Source: Soonwooa buanensis | GTDB lineage: Bacteria; Bacteroidota; Bacteroidia; Flavobacteriales; Weeksellaceae | Assembly: GCF_900167905.1 (NCBI RefSeq) | Contig: NZ_FUYZ01000004.1 | Coordinates: 93,711 to 157,710, forward strand | Direction: 5' to 3' | DNA: 64,000 nt | Shown: positions 1-8,108 of the stretch, piece after piece | How the letters are laid out: every line of letters begins with the position of its first letter | How positions within the stretch are numbered: the first letter of the stretch is position 1 | The notes under the pieces: generated by a model | What the model saw: only the letters and a program-made list of their open reading frames with translations | Database searches by the model: none | What the model was told of the DNA's origin: nothing | Program-made: the position numbers and the translations under genes

Positions 1-17
1 ATTTTTTGCCAAGGCTG

Positions 18-50
18 ACCTCATAGGTTTCTGAAACCTATGAGGTTTTC
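18..50 (+). terminator. Hairpin terminator of an upstream gene outside the window
   Basis: A perfect 13-bp inverted repeat (arms 18-30 and 34-46, 3-nt loop) is followed by a T-rich run. It most likely ends a plus-strand gene that lies before the window. Confidence 0.7.
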
Positions 51-65
51 TTTTGCGCAAAATCC

Positions 66-176
66 TCGGGTCGGGCTCTTTGTTTCAATCTTTGAGGTTG
101 ACGCTCGGACGGCTCCGCTTCGCTCCGCCGCCTCGCGCCAACCCAAAGGATTTCCACGTCGATCCCTCACGCAAAA
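66..176. repeat. GC-rich palindromic intergenic element, copy A
   Basis: This GC-rich patch stands out from AT-rich surroundings. It has an imperfect long hairpin whose outer arms are CAATCTTTG (86-94) and AAAGGATTTCCACG (about 144-157). The same flanks occur at 55311-55390, where the hairpin interior differs. No protein with family features is encoded. I read it as a dispersed intergenic repeat common in Flavobacteriia; its function is unknown. Confidence 0.55.
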
Positions 177-180
177 GTTA

Positions 181-365
181 TAAAAATTAATGAAGCGAAG
201 ACAAGTACAGCTTAAAAGTAAATCGCTGAACGTAATATTGTGTTAAATTGACAATAAGTGTAATATTTATCACTGAAAACAAGTATTTTTAGTTTTTTTT
301 TAATTTTAATTTTCGTGTTGATTGAATATATATTAAGTTTAATCAAACTAAAAACTACCAACACG
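181..365 (+). other. AT-rich leader region upstream of the first T9SS protein
   Basis: No gene is visible here. The region is AT-rich with T-runs and must hold the promoter of the gene starting at 366, but I cannot pick one unambiguous TAnnTTTG box. An in-frame GTG at 315 would give a longer product but would place 17 residues before the signal peptide. Confidence 0.4.
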
Positions 366-3300
366 ATGAAAACTATTTCTATTAACAATAGAGCATTTGC
401 CTATTTGTTAGCCTTGTGTATACTATTGCCTTGGCTCAATATTCAAGGCGCTTTCAGAGAATTAAAATCAATAGAAAATGACAAAGCTGTAAACGCTCAG
501 CAAGACTCTTTTAGCGATCTAAAGAAGAAATCATTTTCCAATAATTTTCAGAAATCCATTGATTATTTTTCGGTTAACCAGTATTTTGGGGATTTTAAAA
601 ATTTTAATAAAAACAATTATAAAACATTAGTTACACCTCAGAATGGCGATTTTAGAACTGTGCCCAATTCCATAGCTTCAATTTTTTTTAACTCTCCCAA
701 CAATTGGCAAGTCTACGGAAGCAGTGGATGGCAGACTGCAACAGTGTCTCCACAAACAGCATCTTGGACGCCAGAAAATATTTTTTTGGAAAGCGGTAGT
801 TCTATAGATGTCGCTGGAGGAAGACTGTATAATAATATCTATATTAATACATCAGCTCGAGTGTTTTCTAGCGATAATGGTACTGGTTTGGGAATTGCTT
901 CTGGAAAAACTTTGGAAATAATTTCTGGTAATTTGACCATTTCTGGAAAAATTACTTTAAACGCTAATAGTCAACTTATTGTTCGATCTGGTTCTAGTCT
1001 TAGTTTTAGTAACACAGCTTCTATTACAAGTATCAATTCTACTGCATTATTTGAGGTCGAAAATAATGCGAATCTACTTATTACTGAAGCCAATCCAAAT
1101 TTATGGGGTGGTGTAGAAGTTTTTCATGAAAACTCAAATGTTATAATTTCGAAATGGGATGATAATCTATTGTTTACTAATTCGACAGATATTTCAAACA
1201 ATGTTTATGATTCTGTTTCTGCAAAATTCGGAAATTTAACAATAAAAACGAATCATAATTGGAAGCAAGTTTTTCCCACGGGCAACTATCAAATTACACA
1301 CAATGATCTAAGTGTAGAAAATAATACATCTGGTACTAATGAAATGTCCCTGAATGGTGGCGATATAATAGTTGGACGAGACCTAACTATTAGTGGTACT
1401 GGTGTTACCCAAATGCAAACAGCCAATGGATCAAAATCGCTAACAGTTAATCGGAATTTCATCAAAAAAGATTCAGGAAGTTTTATTCTTCTCGCGAAAG
1501 CAGGAAATAAAATTGCTACTTTAAATATTAAAGGTAATTTTGATCTTACCGGAGGTTTGTTCAATATGAGTAATAATACTTCTGATCCCAATACATCAAC
1601 GGTTAATCTTGGCGGTAATTTTAAGAAATCTTCAGGTCCAGTAATCTCCTATTTAGTTAATACAAACGCGGGGAATGTTAATGTTAATTTCAATTTTGTT
1701 GGTAACCCAAGCAATGCGGTTCAAACTATTTCTTCTAACGCCAATACCACAAATAATGATTTACAAAACTTCTTTTTTAATATTAATGCCAATGCCAATG
1801 TGCGACTTCTTAAAGAATGGCAAGTTGGGACTAATACCAAAGTTAGTGTTTTAAATGGTGGCTCTTTAGATTTTGGACTAAATGGTTTAACGGCAAATAA
1901 TATATCGAGAATATCAAATCAAATATCACAAAGTTTTGAATTAAAATCAGGCGGAACTTTAATTATTACTTCACCACAAGGGATTACAAATGCAGACGCT
2001 TACACCGGAAATATTCAGATTGGAGCGACAGCAGCAACAAGAGTGTTTTCTGGAGATGCTACTTATAAGTATATTGGTCGTGATAATCAAAGTTCGGGTA
2101 ATGGACTTCCTGGTGCAGCATCTGCGAAAAAAGTAATCGTTGATCTTTTTTCAGATATTTTTACTTTTCAACCCAATGGACTTAAAAGAATCAATAGTAA
2201 TGGATTCTTAGAAATCCGAAAAGGGATTGTCCTTGACAACAGCACGGGTTCTTTTACAGATGCTACGGATGTTAATCCTATTACTACAGATCTAGGAGCC
2301 CTCAAAATGATAGGAGGACGATATCGTTTACAAAAAACTGATTTCAACCCAGGACTCTCTGGTACTTATGATTTGACAGGCGGTGTTATAGAATTTAATA
2401 ATGCTAATGCAGGCGAACAAAAAATTCGTGGACCTAAGATTTATTACAACATTGAAGTGACAGGCAAAAACGTATGGAGCACTTCGGGAACTATCAGCTT
2501 ACGCAATCAAGGTAGTTTTATAGTTAAAAATAATGGAGAGTTTGGGATTAATACCCAAACCATCGATGGCCCTATTGGTACTCAAACGCTAACTGTTGAA
2601 GATGGCGGCTTGTTCAAAACTGGTGATCAAGACGGTTTTAGTGGTGCGACAAATACTTCTATTAGTAACGATATAGAAAATATTGTTTTGCATAATAATA
2701 GTACGGTAGAATATTCTAGAAATGGCGCGCAAACCATTACACACGCAGTGGCAACAACAACTCCATCTGGGGCAAATTATGCGAATCTAAAAATATCGGG
2801 AAGTGGTCTAAAGAACGCTACAGGAACAAGCATTGTCAATAATGTATTATCATTAGAAAGTGGAGATATGGTGCTTCCAGCAACAGCAAATAATATCGCT
2901 TCTAATGTTTTGGTAGCTAAAAAAGGTATTCAAAATTCAGGAGGGACATTAACCTTGGAGAATAATGCTTTGCTAATGCAAGATTTTGATGCAGTTAATA
3001 GTGGCAATATTAATGTCCAGCGAAAAGCACATGTGCCAGCCAATCAATACAATATTTGGTCATCACCAGTGGTCAATCAAGATTTGTACGCATTGTATGG
3101 AAGCGCAAATTCGGTTCCAGCTGGTAAAGTGATGGCTTATAATACAACTACAGATTATTTTGTACCTGTAGCGCAAGGGACGCTATCTGCCCAAGGGAAA
3201 GGCTATTCCGCTGTTGGTCTTTCGACCAATGATGTGTTGGCAAAATTTTCAGGAGTACCAAATAATGGCGATATATCGATTCCTTTAAGTGTTACTGGTA

Positions 3301-4364
3301 ATCGTTTTAATGTTGTAGGTAATCCTTATCCATCGAATTTGGATTTACATAGTTTGTATAATGATAACGTGTCAAGTGACCCATCCGGTATCAAAAATAT
3401 TACTAATCTTGTTCGCTTTTGGGATAATACCAACAATACCGCCTATTCGCAACAGGGTAGTAGTTATCAAGGTCAGAATTACGCAATTTATAATCTAGAT
3501 GCTGGCGTCGGAGTGCCTGGTACCGCTGCTACCAATGGTGATCAAACGAAAATTCCAGATGCCATTGTTAGACCTGGCCAAGGTTTTGTTGTGCGCGCTA
3601 ATACAAGTGGTAATCATGTTCTCAATTTTAAAAACACTCAAAGATTGTCCACTGCTAATGCAAGTACACCATATTTTAAAAATGAAATCCCGAATAAAGA
3701 TTGTTTTTGGTTGGCTTTAGAAACACCAGATGCTATTTTTACTACTGCTGCGATTGCATATAACGAGTTAGCAACTAACGATAATGATATCTATGATACA
3801 ACAATTCTTAATCCTAACCAAAGCGATTTATTATATTCTTTAAGTGATAATCTGTACAAGCAAGTTATCCAAAGTCGCAAAGGAGTTTTCATAGATACCG
3901 ATGAGATTAGGTTAGGAGCTAGATATTTTAGTGCTGGTGAGCATCGTTTCAGAGTTATAAAGAAAACTGGAATCTTCGAAAATGAGCAAAAGATTTATTT
4001 ACATGACAAATTACTCAATTCTTATACAGACATTAGCGAAGAAACTTATAGCTTTCAAGTATCCGCCGCTGTTAGTAATGATGAGTCACGTTTCGAAATT
4101 GTCTACAAGCCTAGCACATTCCTTGGAAGTGCAGATTTGTCAAGACAAGATTTGATGATTTTTGCAGATGTTGAGAATATTGTGGTTAAATCACAATCAA
4201 GATTAGGCAAGCTTCAAATCTATAACATGTCTGGTGTTTTAATTTTTTCTAAAGAAGTTAATTCTTCAGAATTAATAATCCCTGCCAGTACATTTCCAAA
4301 AGGAATTTACGTCTTGAAGTCGGATAATAACAATCGCGTTCTTACTAAGAAATTCAGCAAATAA
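366..4364 (+). CDS. Large T9SS-exported surface protein (sorting domain type A)
   Basis: The protein has 1332 residues from the ATG at 366, chosen over an in-frame GTG at 315 because it puts a clean signal peptide (MKTISINNRAFAYLLALCIL...) at the N-terminus. The long middle is rich in Asn, Ser, Thr and Gly with repeating short beta-strand patterns, as in beta-helical or filamentous adhesins. The last ~75 residues (LQIYNMSGVLIFSKEV ... PKGIYVLKSDNN ... KKFSK) match the T9SS type A sorting domain, so the protein should cross the outer membrane by T9SS and be attached or released. From nt ~2779 to the end it is closely similar to the C-terminal third of the protein at 13872-18554, while the N-terminal parts differ. 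No enzymatic motif is seen; an adhesin or matrix role is inferred. Confidence 0.85.
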   Translation: MKTISINNRAFAYLLALCILLPWLNIQGAFRELKSIENDKAVNAQQDSFSDLKKKSFSNNFQKSIDYFSVNQYFGDFKNFNKNNYKTLVTPQNGDFRTVPNSIASIFFNSPNNWQVYGSSGWQTATVSPQTASWTPENIFLESGSSIDVAGGRLYNNIYINTSARVFSSDNGTGLGIASGKTLEIISGNLTISGKITLNANSQLIVRSGSSLSFSNTASITSINSTALFEVENNANLLITEANPNLWGGVEVFHENSNVIISKWDDNLLFTNSTDISNNVYDSVSAKFGNLTIKTNHNWKQVFPTGNYQITHNDLSVENNTSGTNEMSLNGGDIIVGRDLTISGTGVTQMQTANGSKSLTVNRNFIKKDSGSFILLAKAGNKIATLNIKGNFDLTGGLFNMSNNTSDPNTSTVNLGGNFKKSSGPVISYLVNTNAGNVNVNFNFVGNPSNAVQTISSNANTTNNDLQNFFFNINANANVRLLKEWQVGTNTKVSVLNGGSLDFGLNGLTANNISRISNQISQSFELKSGGTLIITSPQGITNADAYTGNIQIGATAATRVFSGDATYKYIGRDNQSSGNGLPGAASAKKVIVDLFSDIFTFQPNGLKRINSNGFLEIRKGIVLDNSTGSFTDATDVNPITTDLGALKMIGGRYRLQKTDFNPGLSGTYDLTGGVIEFNNANAGEQKIRGPKIYYNIEVTGKNVWSTSGTISLRNQGSFIVKNNGEFGINTQTIDGPIGTQTLTVEDGGLFKTGDQDGFSGATNTSISNDIENIVLHNNSTVEYSRNGAQTITHAVATTTPSGANYANLKISGSGLKNATGTSIVNNVLSLESGDMVLPATANNIASNVLVAKKGIQNSGGTLTLENNALLMQDFDAVNSGNINVQRKAHVPANQYNIWSSPVVNQDLYALYGSANSVPAGKVMAYNTTTDYFVPVAQGTLSAQGKGYSAVGLSTNDVLAKFSGVPNNGDISIPLSVTGNRFNVVGNPYPSNLDLHSLYNDNVSSDPSGIKNITNLVRFWDNTNNTAYSQQGSSYQGQNYAIYNLDAGVGVPGTAATNGDQTKIPDAIVRPGQGFVVRANTSGNHVLNFKNTQRLSTANASTPYFKNEIPNKDCFWLALETPDAIFTTAAIAYNELATNDNDIYDTTILNPNQSDLLYSLSDNLYKQVIQSRKGVFIDTDEIRLGARYFSAGEHRFRVIKKTGIFENEQKIYLHDKLLNSYTDISEETYSFQVSAAVSNDESRFEIVYKPSTFLGSADLSRQDLMIFADVENIVVKSQSRLGKLQIYNMSGVLIFSKEVNSSELIIPASTFPKGIYVLKSDNNNRVLTKKFSK

Positions 4365-4420
4365 TTTGTGTTATTAAAAGAATTAAGTAGATCGAATAAT
4401 ATTCTTCTGTATTTCAAAAC

Positions 4421-4455
4421 AAAAAATGTCACCCAAATTTGAGTGACATTTTTTT
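4421..4455. terminator. Bidirectional terminator between convergent genes
   Basis: A 12-bp perfect stem (4421-4432 with 4443-4454) is flanked by A-tracts on the left and T-tracts on the right, so it works in both directions. It overlaps the stop codon of the minus-strand peptidase gene. Confidence 0.85.
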
Positions 4456-5374
4456 ATTTTTCAAGCTTATCGTTATACTTTGGATTAAAATCTTTTTGTA
4501 AAGTTTTATCTAAAGTTTTTGCAAAGCTGTTAACCAAGTCTGTTAAGTTTTTAAAATCGATAACAGAAATATCATCATTTACTTTATGATAATGATTTTG
4601 ATGGTTCATATCCACCGTTGAGAAAGAATGCGCAACAACGTCTTTTTTAACAAAACCAACATTGTCAGAACGATAGAATAGACCTTGATCGAGATAAGGA
4701 TCACCAGCAATTTTGAAATCGCCAACTGCATTTTGATTCAGAATATCTTTTAAATCCGAAACATTATCACCAGTCATGAACATTTTGTTAGCTCCAAATT
4801 CTGACGTTGTACCAATCATTTCGAAGTTGAAAAGCGCTTTGATATTTGGAAGATACTTTTTGAATTCTGCATTATTCGATAAATTGTCAGAACCGACCAA
4901 TCCTATTTCTTCAGCATTAAAACCTAAAAACATATAACTGTAATCGTCTTTTCGATCTTTGTAGTAGTCGGAAAGTGCAATAACGGCAGAGGTTCCGCTG
5001 GCGTTGTCATCAGCACCATTATAGATTTTGTCCTCGCCAGTTGTACGTTCGCCAATGTGATCAAAATGTGCTCCGAATGCTATTATTTTATCCGTTTTTC
5101 CTTTTTTAATCGCACAAACATTGAAGTACATCTCGTCATTATAATGAAACGGAACCAAATAAGATTTGCCATAGCAATAATCTAATTTGTTTTTTTTGAA
5201 TTGTTCCGCAATATATTCCGCCGCTTTTTCATTTTCGGGTGTTCCTACTTTTCTGCCTTTCATGTTGTCGGCAGCAAGCGTTGTTACAATGTCTTTGATT
5301 CTGCTTTCAGAAATCGTTTGCGCGAATATTAAACTTGTAGAACAAGCTAAAATTAAAGTCGATATTTTTTTCAT
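4454..5374 (-). CDS. Exported M28 family zinc aminopeptidase
   Basis: This 306-residue protein begins with a signal peptide (MKKISTLILACSTSLIFAQ), so it acts in the periplasm or outside. The M28 co-catalytic zinc site is visible in order: His103 and Asp105 in GAHFDHIGE, bridging Asp122 in NGADDNASG, the Glu155-Glu156 pair in FNAEEIG (general base and ligand), Glu185 in NFEMIG at the fourth ligand position, and a late His in HQNHYH (about 261). Family members remove N-terminal residues from peptides. The ATG abuts the TAA of the upstream gene (5375-5377), so the two are probably cotranscribed. The family is clear; the substrate is not. Confidence 0.88.
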   Translation of the reverse strand: MKKISTLILACSTSLIFAQTISESRIKDIVTTLAADNMKGRKVGTPENEKAAEYIAEQFKKNKLDYCYGKSYLVPFHYNDEMYFNVCAIKKGKTDKIIAFGAHFDHIGERTTGEDKIYNGADDNASGTSAVIALSDYYKDRKDDYSYMFLGFNAEEIGLVGSDNLSNNAEFKKYLPNIKALFNFEMIGTTSEFGANKMFMTGDNVSDLKDILNQNAVGDFKIAGDPYLDQGLFYRSDNVGFVKKDVVAHSFSTVDMNHQNHYHKVNDDISVIDFKNLTDLVNSFAKTLDKTLQKDFNPKYNDKLEK

Positions 5375-6199
5375 TTAATCAAGTTTTAAAATTTCCCAAG
5401 CTTCTGCAATTTTATTTTGATGCAATTGCTCTTGTGCAAGGATGTGTACAGCTTCTTCACCAGAAAAATTAGTTCCAGAAAGTTCTTCAACATTGGCTAA
5501 CATCCCAAGATTATTTCCTGTGAAAATAGTACTAGATTTAATAACTTCTGGCAATTGATCATATCCAATACCTTTTGTTACTAAAGGTTTTGGAACTTCA
5601 AAAAGACTATCGGCATTACTTCTCGAATAATAATTAGCGCCAAGTCTCGCCACTAAATCGAGTTTGTTTTGATCTAAATTGCCATCATCTCCAAAAAATT
5701 GTTCCTGAATATGAATTTTTACAATTTCACAAATAATCAAATTTCCTGAACCGCCAACTTCGCCCAAAGATTTAATTTCTAAAACTTTACATTCGAAATT
5801 AACAGGTGATTCTGCAATTAACGGTGGTTTTACCAATTCGGCAGGCTTCATCGTCAGACCAGATTTCACGAATTCGTTAACGCCGTCCTCATATTCTGTA
5901 CTCGCCAAAGAAACTTGTTGCACCATATCGTAATTAACATTACCAATAACGACTTCAGGAACTTCTAACAAGTTATGAAGCGTATGTTTGGTCGTATTGT
6001 CACGAACGCGACGACTCGGCGAAAAAATGAGAATCGGCGGCTTGGTACTAAACATATTAAAAAAGCTAAAAGGAGAAAGATTGATTTCTCCTTTTGCGTT
6101 AATTGTACTGGCCAGAGCAATTGGTCGTGGCGCAATTGCCGACTGCATCACCAATTGCAGTTGTGGACTTGTAAGGTCCGATGGTGTTAATGTTTTCAT
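5375..6199 (-). CDS. Flavin reductase-like (FMN-binding split barrel) protein
   Basis: The protein has 274 residues from the ATG at 6199. A longer in-frame reading to 6256 adds 19 residues that look untranslated. The N-terminal ~200 residues match the flavin reductase-like FMN-binding split barrel (APRPIALASTINAKGEINLSPFSFFNMFS, then IFSPSRRVRDNTTKHTLHN and a CEIVKIHI strand). The last ~60 residues form an extra C-terminal segment with a helical end. It lies downstream of fumarylacetoacetase and upstream of an M28 peptidase on the same strand, so it may belong to the aromatic catabolism unit, but its substrate is unknown. Confidence 0.8.
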   Translation of the reverse strand: MKTLTPSDLTSPQLQLVMQSAIAPRPIALASTINAKGEINLSPFSFFNMFSTKPPILIFSPSRRVRDNTTKHTLHNLLEVPEVVIGNVNYDMVQQVSLASTEYEDGVNEFVKSGLTMKPAELVKPPLIAESPVNFECKVLEIKSLGEVGGSGNLIICEIVKIHIQEQFFGDDGNLDQNKLDLVARLGANYYSRSNADSLFEVPKPLVTKGIGYDQLPEVIKSSTIFTGNNLGMLANVEELSGTNFSGEEAVHILAQEQLHQNKIAEAWEILKLD

Positions 6200-6207
6200 A
6201 TTTTTTG

Positions 6208-6289
6208 AACCACAAAAGGTTTTAAAACATTGTTTTTGAAATATTTTAAACCACAAAATAAGATTAAGATGTAAAGTGCTTTTGTGGTT
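6208..6289. repeat. Inverted and direct repeat of AACCACAAAA
   Basis: AACCACAAAA occurs at 6208-6217 and 6249-6258, and its complement TTTTGTGGTT at 6280-6289. The last two can form a 10-bp stem with a 21-nt loop in the gap between fumarylacetoacetase and the flavin-reductase gene. There is no good T-run, so it could be an RNA-processing hairpin or a decayed intergenic repeat. Confidence 0.5.
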
Positions 6290-6307
6290 AACGTATTGAT
6301 AAAAAAC

Positions 6308-7561
6308 TTAAATCTTTCTAGCTGGTAAAATTTTAGAAGTTACTTCTCCAAATCCTACACGAATGCCATCTTTTTCAGACCAAGCTTTCATCGTAATCGT
6401 ATCGTTATCTTCAACGAATTTTCTCTCCTCGCCGTTTGATAATTTGATAGGATTTTGACCTCTCCAAGTTAATTCTAACATAGATCCATAAGATTTTGGA
6501 TCTTCACCAGAAATCGTTCCACTTGCGTAGATATCGCCAACTTCAACATTACAACCATTAACGGTGTGATGCGCTAATTGTTGGCACATATTCCAATACA
6601 TGAATTTGTAGTTGCTAGCACTAATCAGGTTATCCTTGCCATTTTCTGGCTTTAGATAAACTTCAAGATTAATATCGTAGTTTTTGTCACCTTCGAATTT
6701 TAGATAATCTAAAACTTCTGGATCTTGCTTTGGAGATTCAGTTCTGAAAGGATTTAATGCTTCCATAGTAACAATCCAAGGTGAAATGTTTGACCCGAAA
6801 TTCTTTCCTAAAAATGGACCTAACGGAACATATTCCCAAGATTGAATATCTCTAGCCGACCAATCGTTGAAAATCATCATTCCAAAGATAGCATCTTCTG
6901 TTTCTTCCATTGGGATGTGCTCACCAAGTTCAGTATTCTTGTTCACAACAAACCCCATTTCTAATTCGAAATCTAATTGTAAACTTGGACTAAAGAAAGG
7001 CTTTTCAGCAGTTGGTGGTTTTATTTGACCAACTGGACGTTGGATGTCAACACCAGAAACAACGATCGAAGAAGCGCGACCATGATAACCTACAGGAAGA
7101 TGTTTCCAGTTTGGTAATAAAGCATTGGCTGGATCGCGGAAAAGCATCCCAACATTGGTTGCATGTTGAATGCTGCTGTAGAAATCCGTGTAATTCGGAA
7201 CATGTACAGGCATCATCATTTGTACTTTGTCCAAATCAAAGAAACAAACCTCTTTCGTTTTTTCATCGTTTGCTAAAGCCGAACCTTCTAATAATAATTC
7301 TTGAATTTTTAAACGAACATCGTTGGTAATTGGTTTACCTAATTCGATAAATTCATTTAAGGTATATGCTTCAAAAACATTTTCGTCTAGACCTTTGATG
7401 TTTTCGAAATAGCCAAAATCATGGAGACTTGCTAAATCGATAACGATGTCACCGATTCTTGTCGCACAAGCGATATATTCTTTATTAAAAACCGCTACAC
7501 CGAACGGAATATTATGGATAGAAAAGTCACTGTCATGACTGTAATCTACAAATGATTTCAT
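6308..7561 (-). CDS. fahA: Fumarylacetoacetase (last step of tyrosine degradation)
   Basis: The enzyme hydrolyses 4-fumarylacetoacetate to fumarate and acetoacetate in the cytoplasm. At 417 residues it is full length. The active-site residues fall at the same numbers as in mouse FAH: Asp126 and His133 in NYTDFYSSIQHATNVG, Glu199 and Glu201 in LDFELEMGF, Asp233 in FNDWSARDIQ and Lys253 in FLGKNFG. The GTISGED motif near residue 350 is also present. Upstream on the same strand are a small exported protein and 4-hydroxyphenylpyruvate dioxygenase. No homogentisate dioxygenase gene lies between the two pathway enzymes. Confidence 0.97.
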   Translation of the reverse strand: MKSFVDYSHDSDFSIHNIPFGVAVFNKEYIACATRIGDIVIDLASLHDFGYFENIKGLDENVFEAYTLNEFIELGKPITNDVRLKIQELLLEGSALANDEKTKEVCFFDLDKVQMMMPVHVPNYTDFYSSIQHATNVGMLFRDPANALLPNWKHLPVGYHGRASSIVVSGVDIQRPVGQIKPPTAEKPFFSPSLQLDFELEMGFVVNKNTELGEHIPMEETEDAIFGMMIFNDWSARDIQSWEYVPLGPFLGKNFGSNISPWIVTMEALNPFRTESPKQDPEVLDYLKFEGDKNYDINLEVYLKPENGKDNLISASNYKFMYWNMCQQLAHHTVNGCNVEVGDIYASGTISGEDPKSYGSMLELTWRGQNPIKLSNGEERKFVEDNDTITMKAWSEKDGIRVGFGEVTSKILPARKI

Positions 7562-7573
7562 AATCGTTAATTT

Positions 7574-8041
7574 TTATTTTTTCTTGCCAAGCTTGGAGTT
7601 TTCAATCCAGCGGCTTTCGTTAGTTAAATCTTTAAGGTACCATACTTTTTTTGCATTCATCAAATACAAAGTATACGTTAGTGGGAGACCAATTTTTTTT
7701 CCTTCTAATTTGTCCGCTCTTATAGATACGACATTATTTTTTCTGACAAAATCTCCAGTAAAGATGTTGGATGCAGTCTGACCTGTTTCTTTATCATCAA
7801 ACAGTTCTATTAATGTCACCGAATTATCATTATTAAATTCAACAATGTGACGCTCATCGTGATCCTCAAAGCTCTTGACTAGAACAAATTTTTTATTATG
7901 GATGTCATAGTCCACCGCATTCTGTTGCTGCTTTGTTCGTTTCTCGATTTTCTCGATAATGTCATTTAGCATGCTGTAATTCTGTGCATTAACGTAAGCC
8001 GTAGCAAATATTAATGAACATAATAAAAGAAGTTTTTTCAT
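7574..8041 (-). CDS. Small exported protein of unknown function
   Basis: The protein has 155 residues from the ATG at 8041, where a clear signal peptide starts (MKKLLLLCSLIFATAYVNAQ). A longer frame to 8074 would hide it. The mature part is charged and looks like a small beta-rich periplasmic domain; I recognise no family. It lies 12 nt upstream of fumarylacetoacetase and just after a terminator-like hairpin that follows hppD. In this position it replaces where homogentisate dioxygenase is often found, but it bears no resemblance to that enzyme. Confidence 0.7.
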   Translation of the reverse strand: MKKLLLLCSLIFATAYVNAQNYSMLNDIIEKIEKRTKQQQNAVDYDIHNKKFVLVKSFEDHDERHIVEFNNDNSVTLIELFDDKETGQTASNIFTGDFVRKNNVVSIRADKLEGKKIGLPLTYTLYLMNAKKVWYLKDLTNESRWIENSKLGKKK

Positions 8042-8059
8042 TAAAGTGTTTTTTTTGTA

Positions 8060-8100
8060 AAAAAGCTTTGTCATATTTTATAGATAAGACAAAGCTTTTT
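8060..8100 (-). terminator. Terminator or attenuator downstream of hppD
   Basis: A 13-bp perfect stem (8060-8072 with 8088-8100) is followed on the minus strand by TTTTTTAC. It sits 8 nt after the hppD stop and 18 nt before the start of the next minus-strand gene. Downstream genes therefore need read-through or a promoter hidden around the hairpin. Confidence 0.75.
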
Positions 8101-8108
8101 ATTTATTT

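Noticed and set aside
315..365. Longer start (GTG at 315) for the first T9SS protein
   Set aside because: It would place 17 residues before a normal signal peptide; the ATG at 366 is better.
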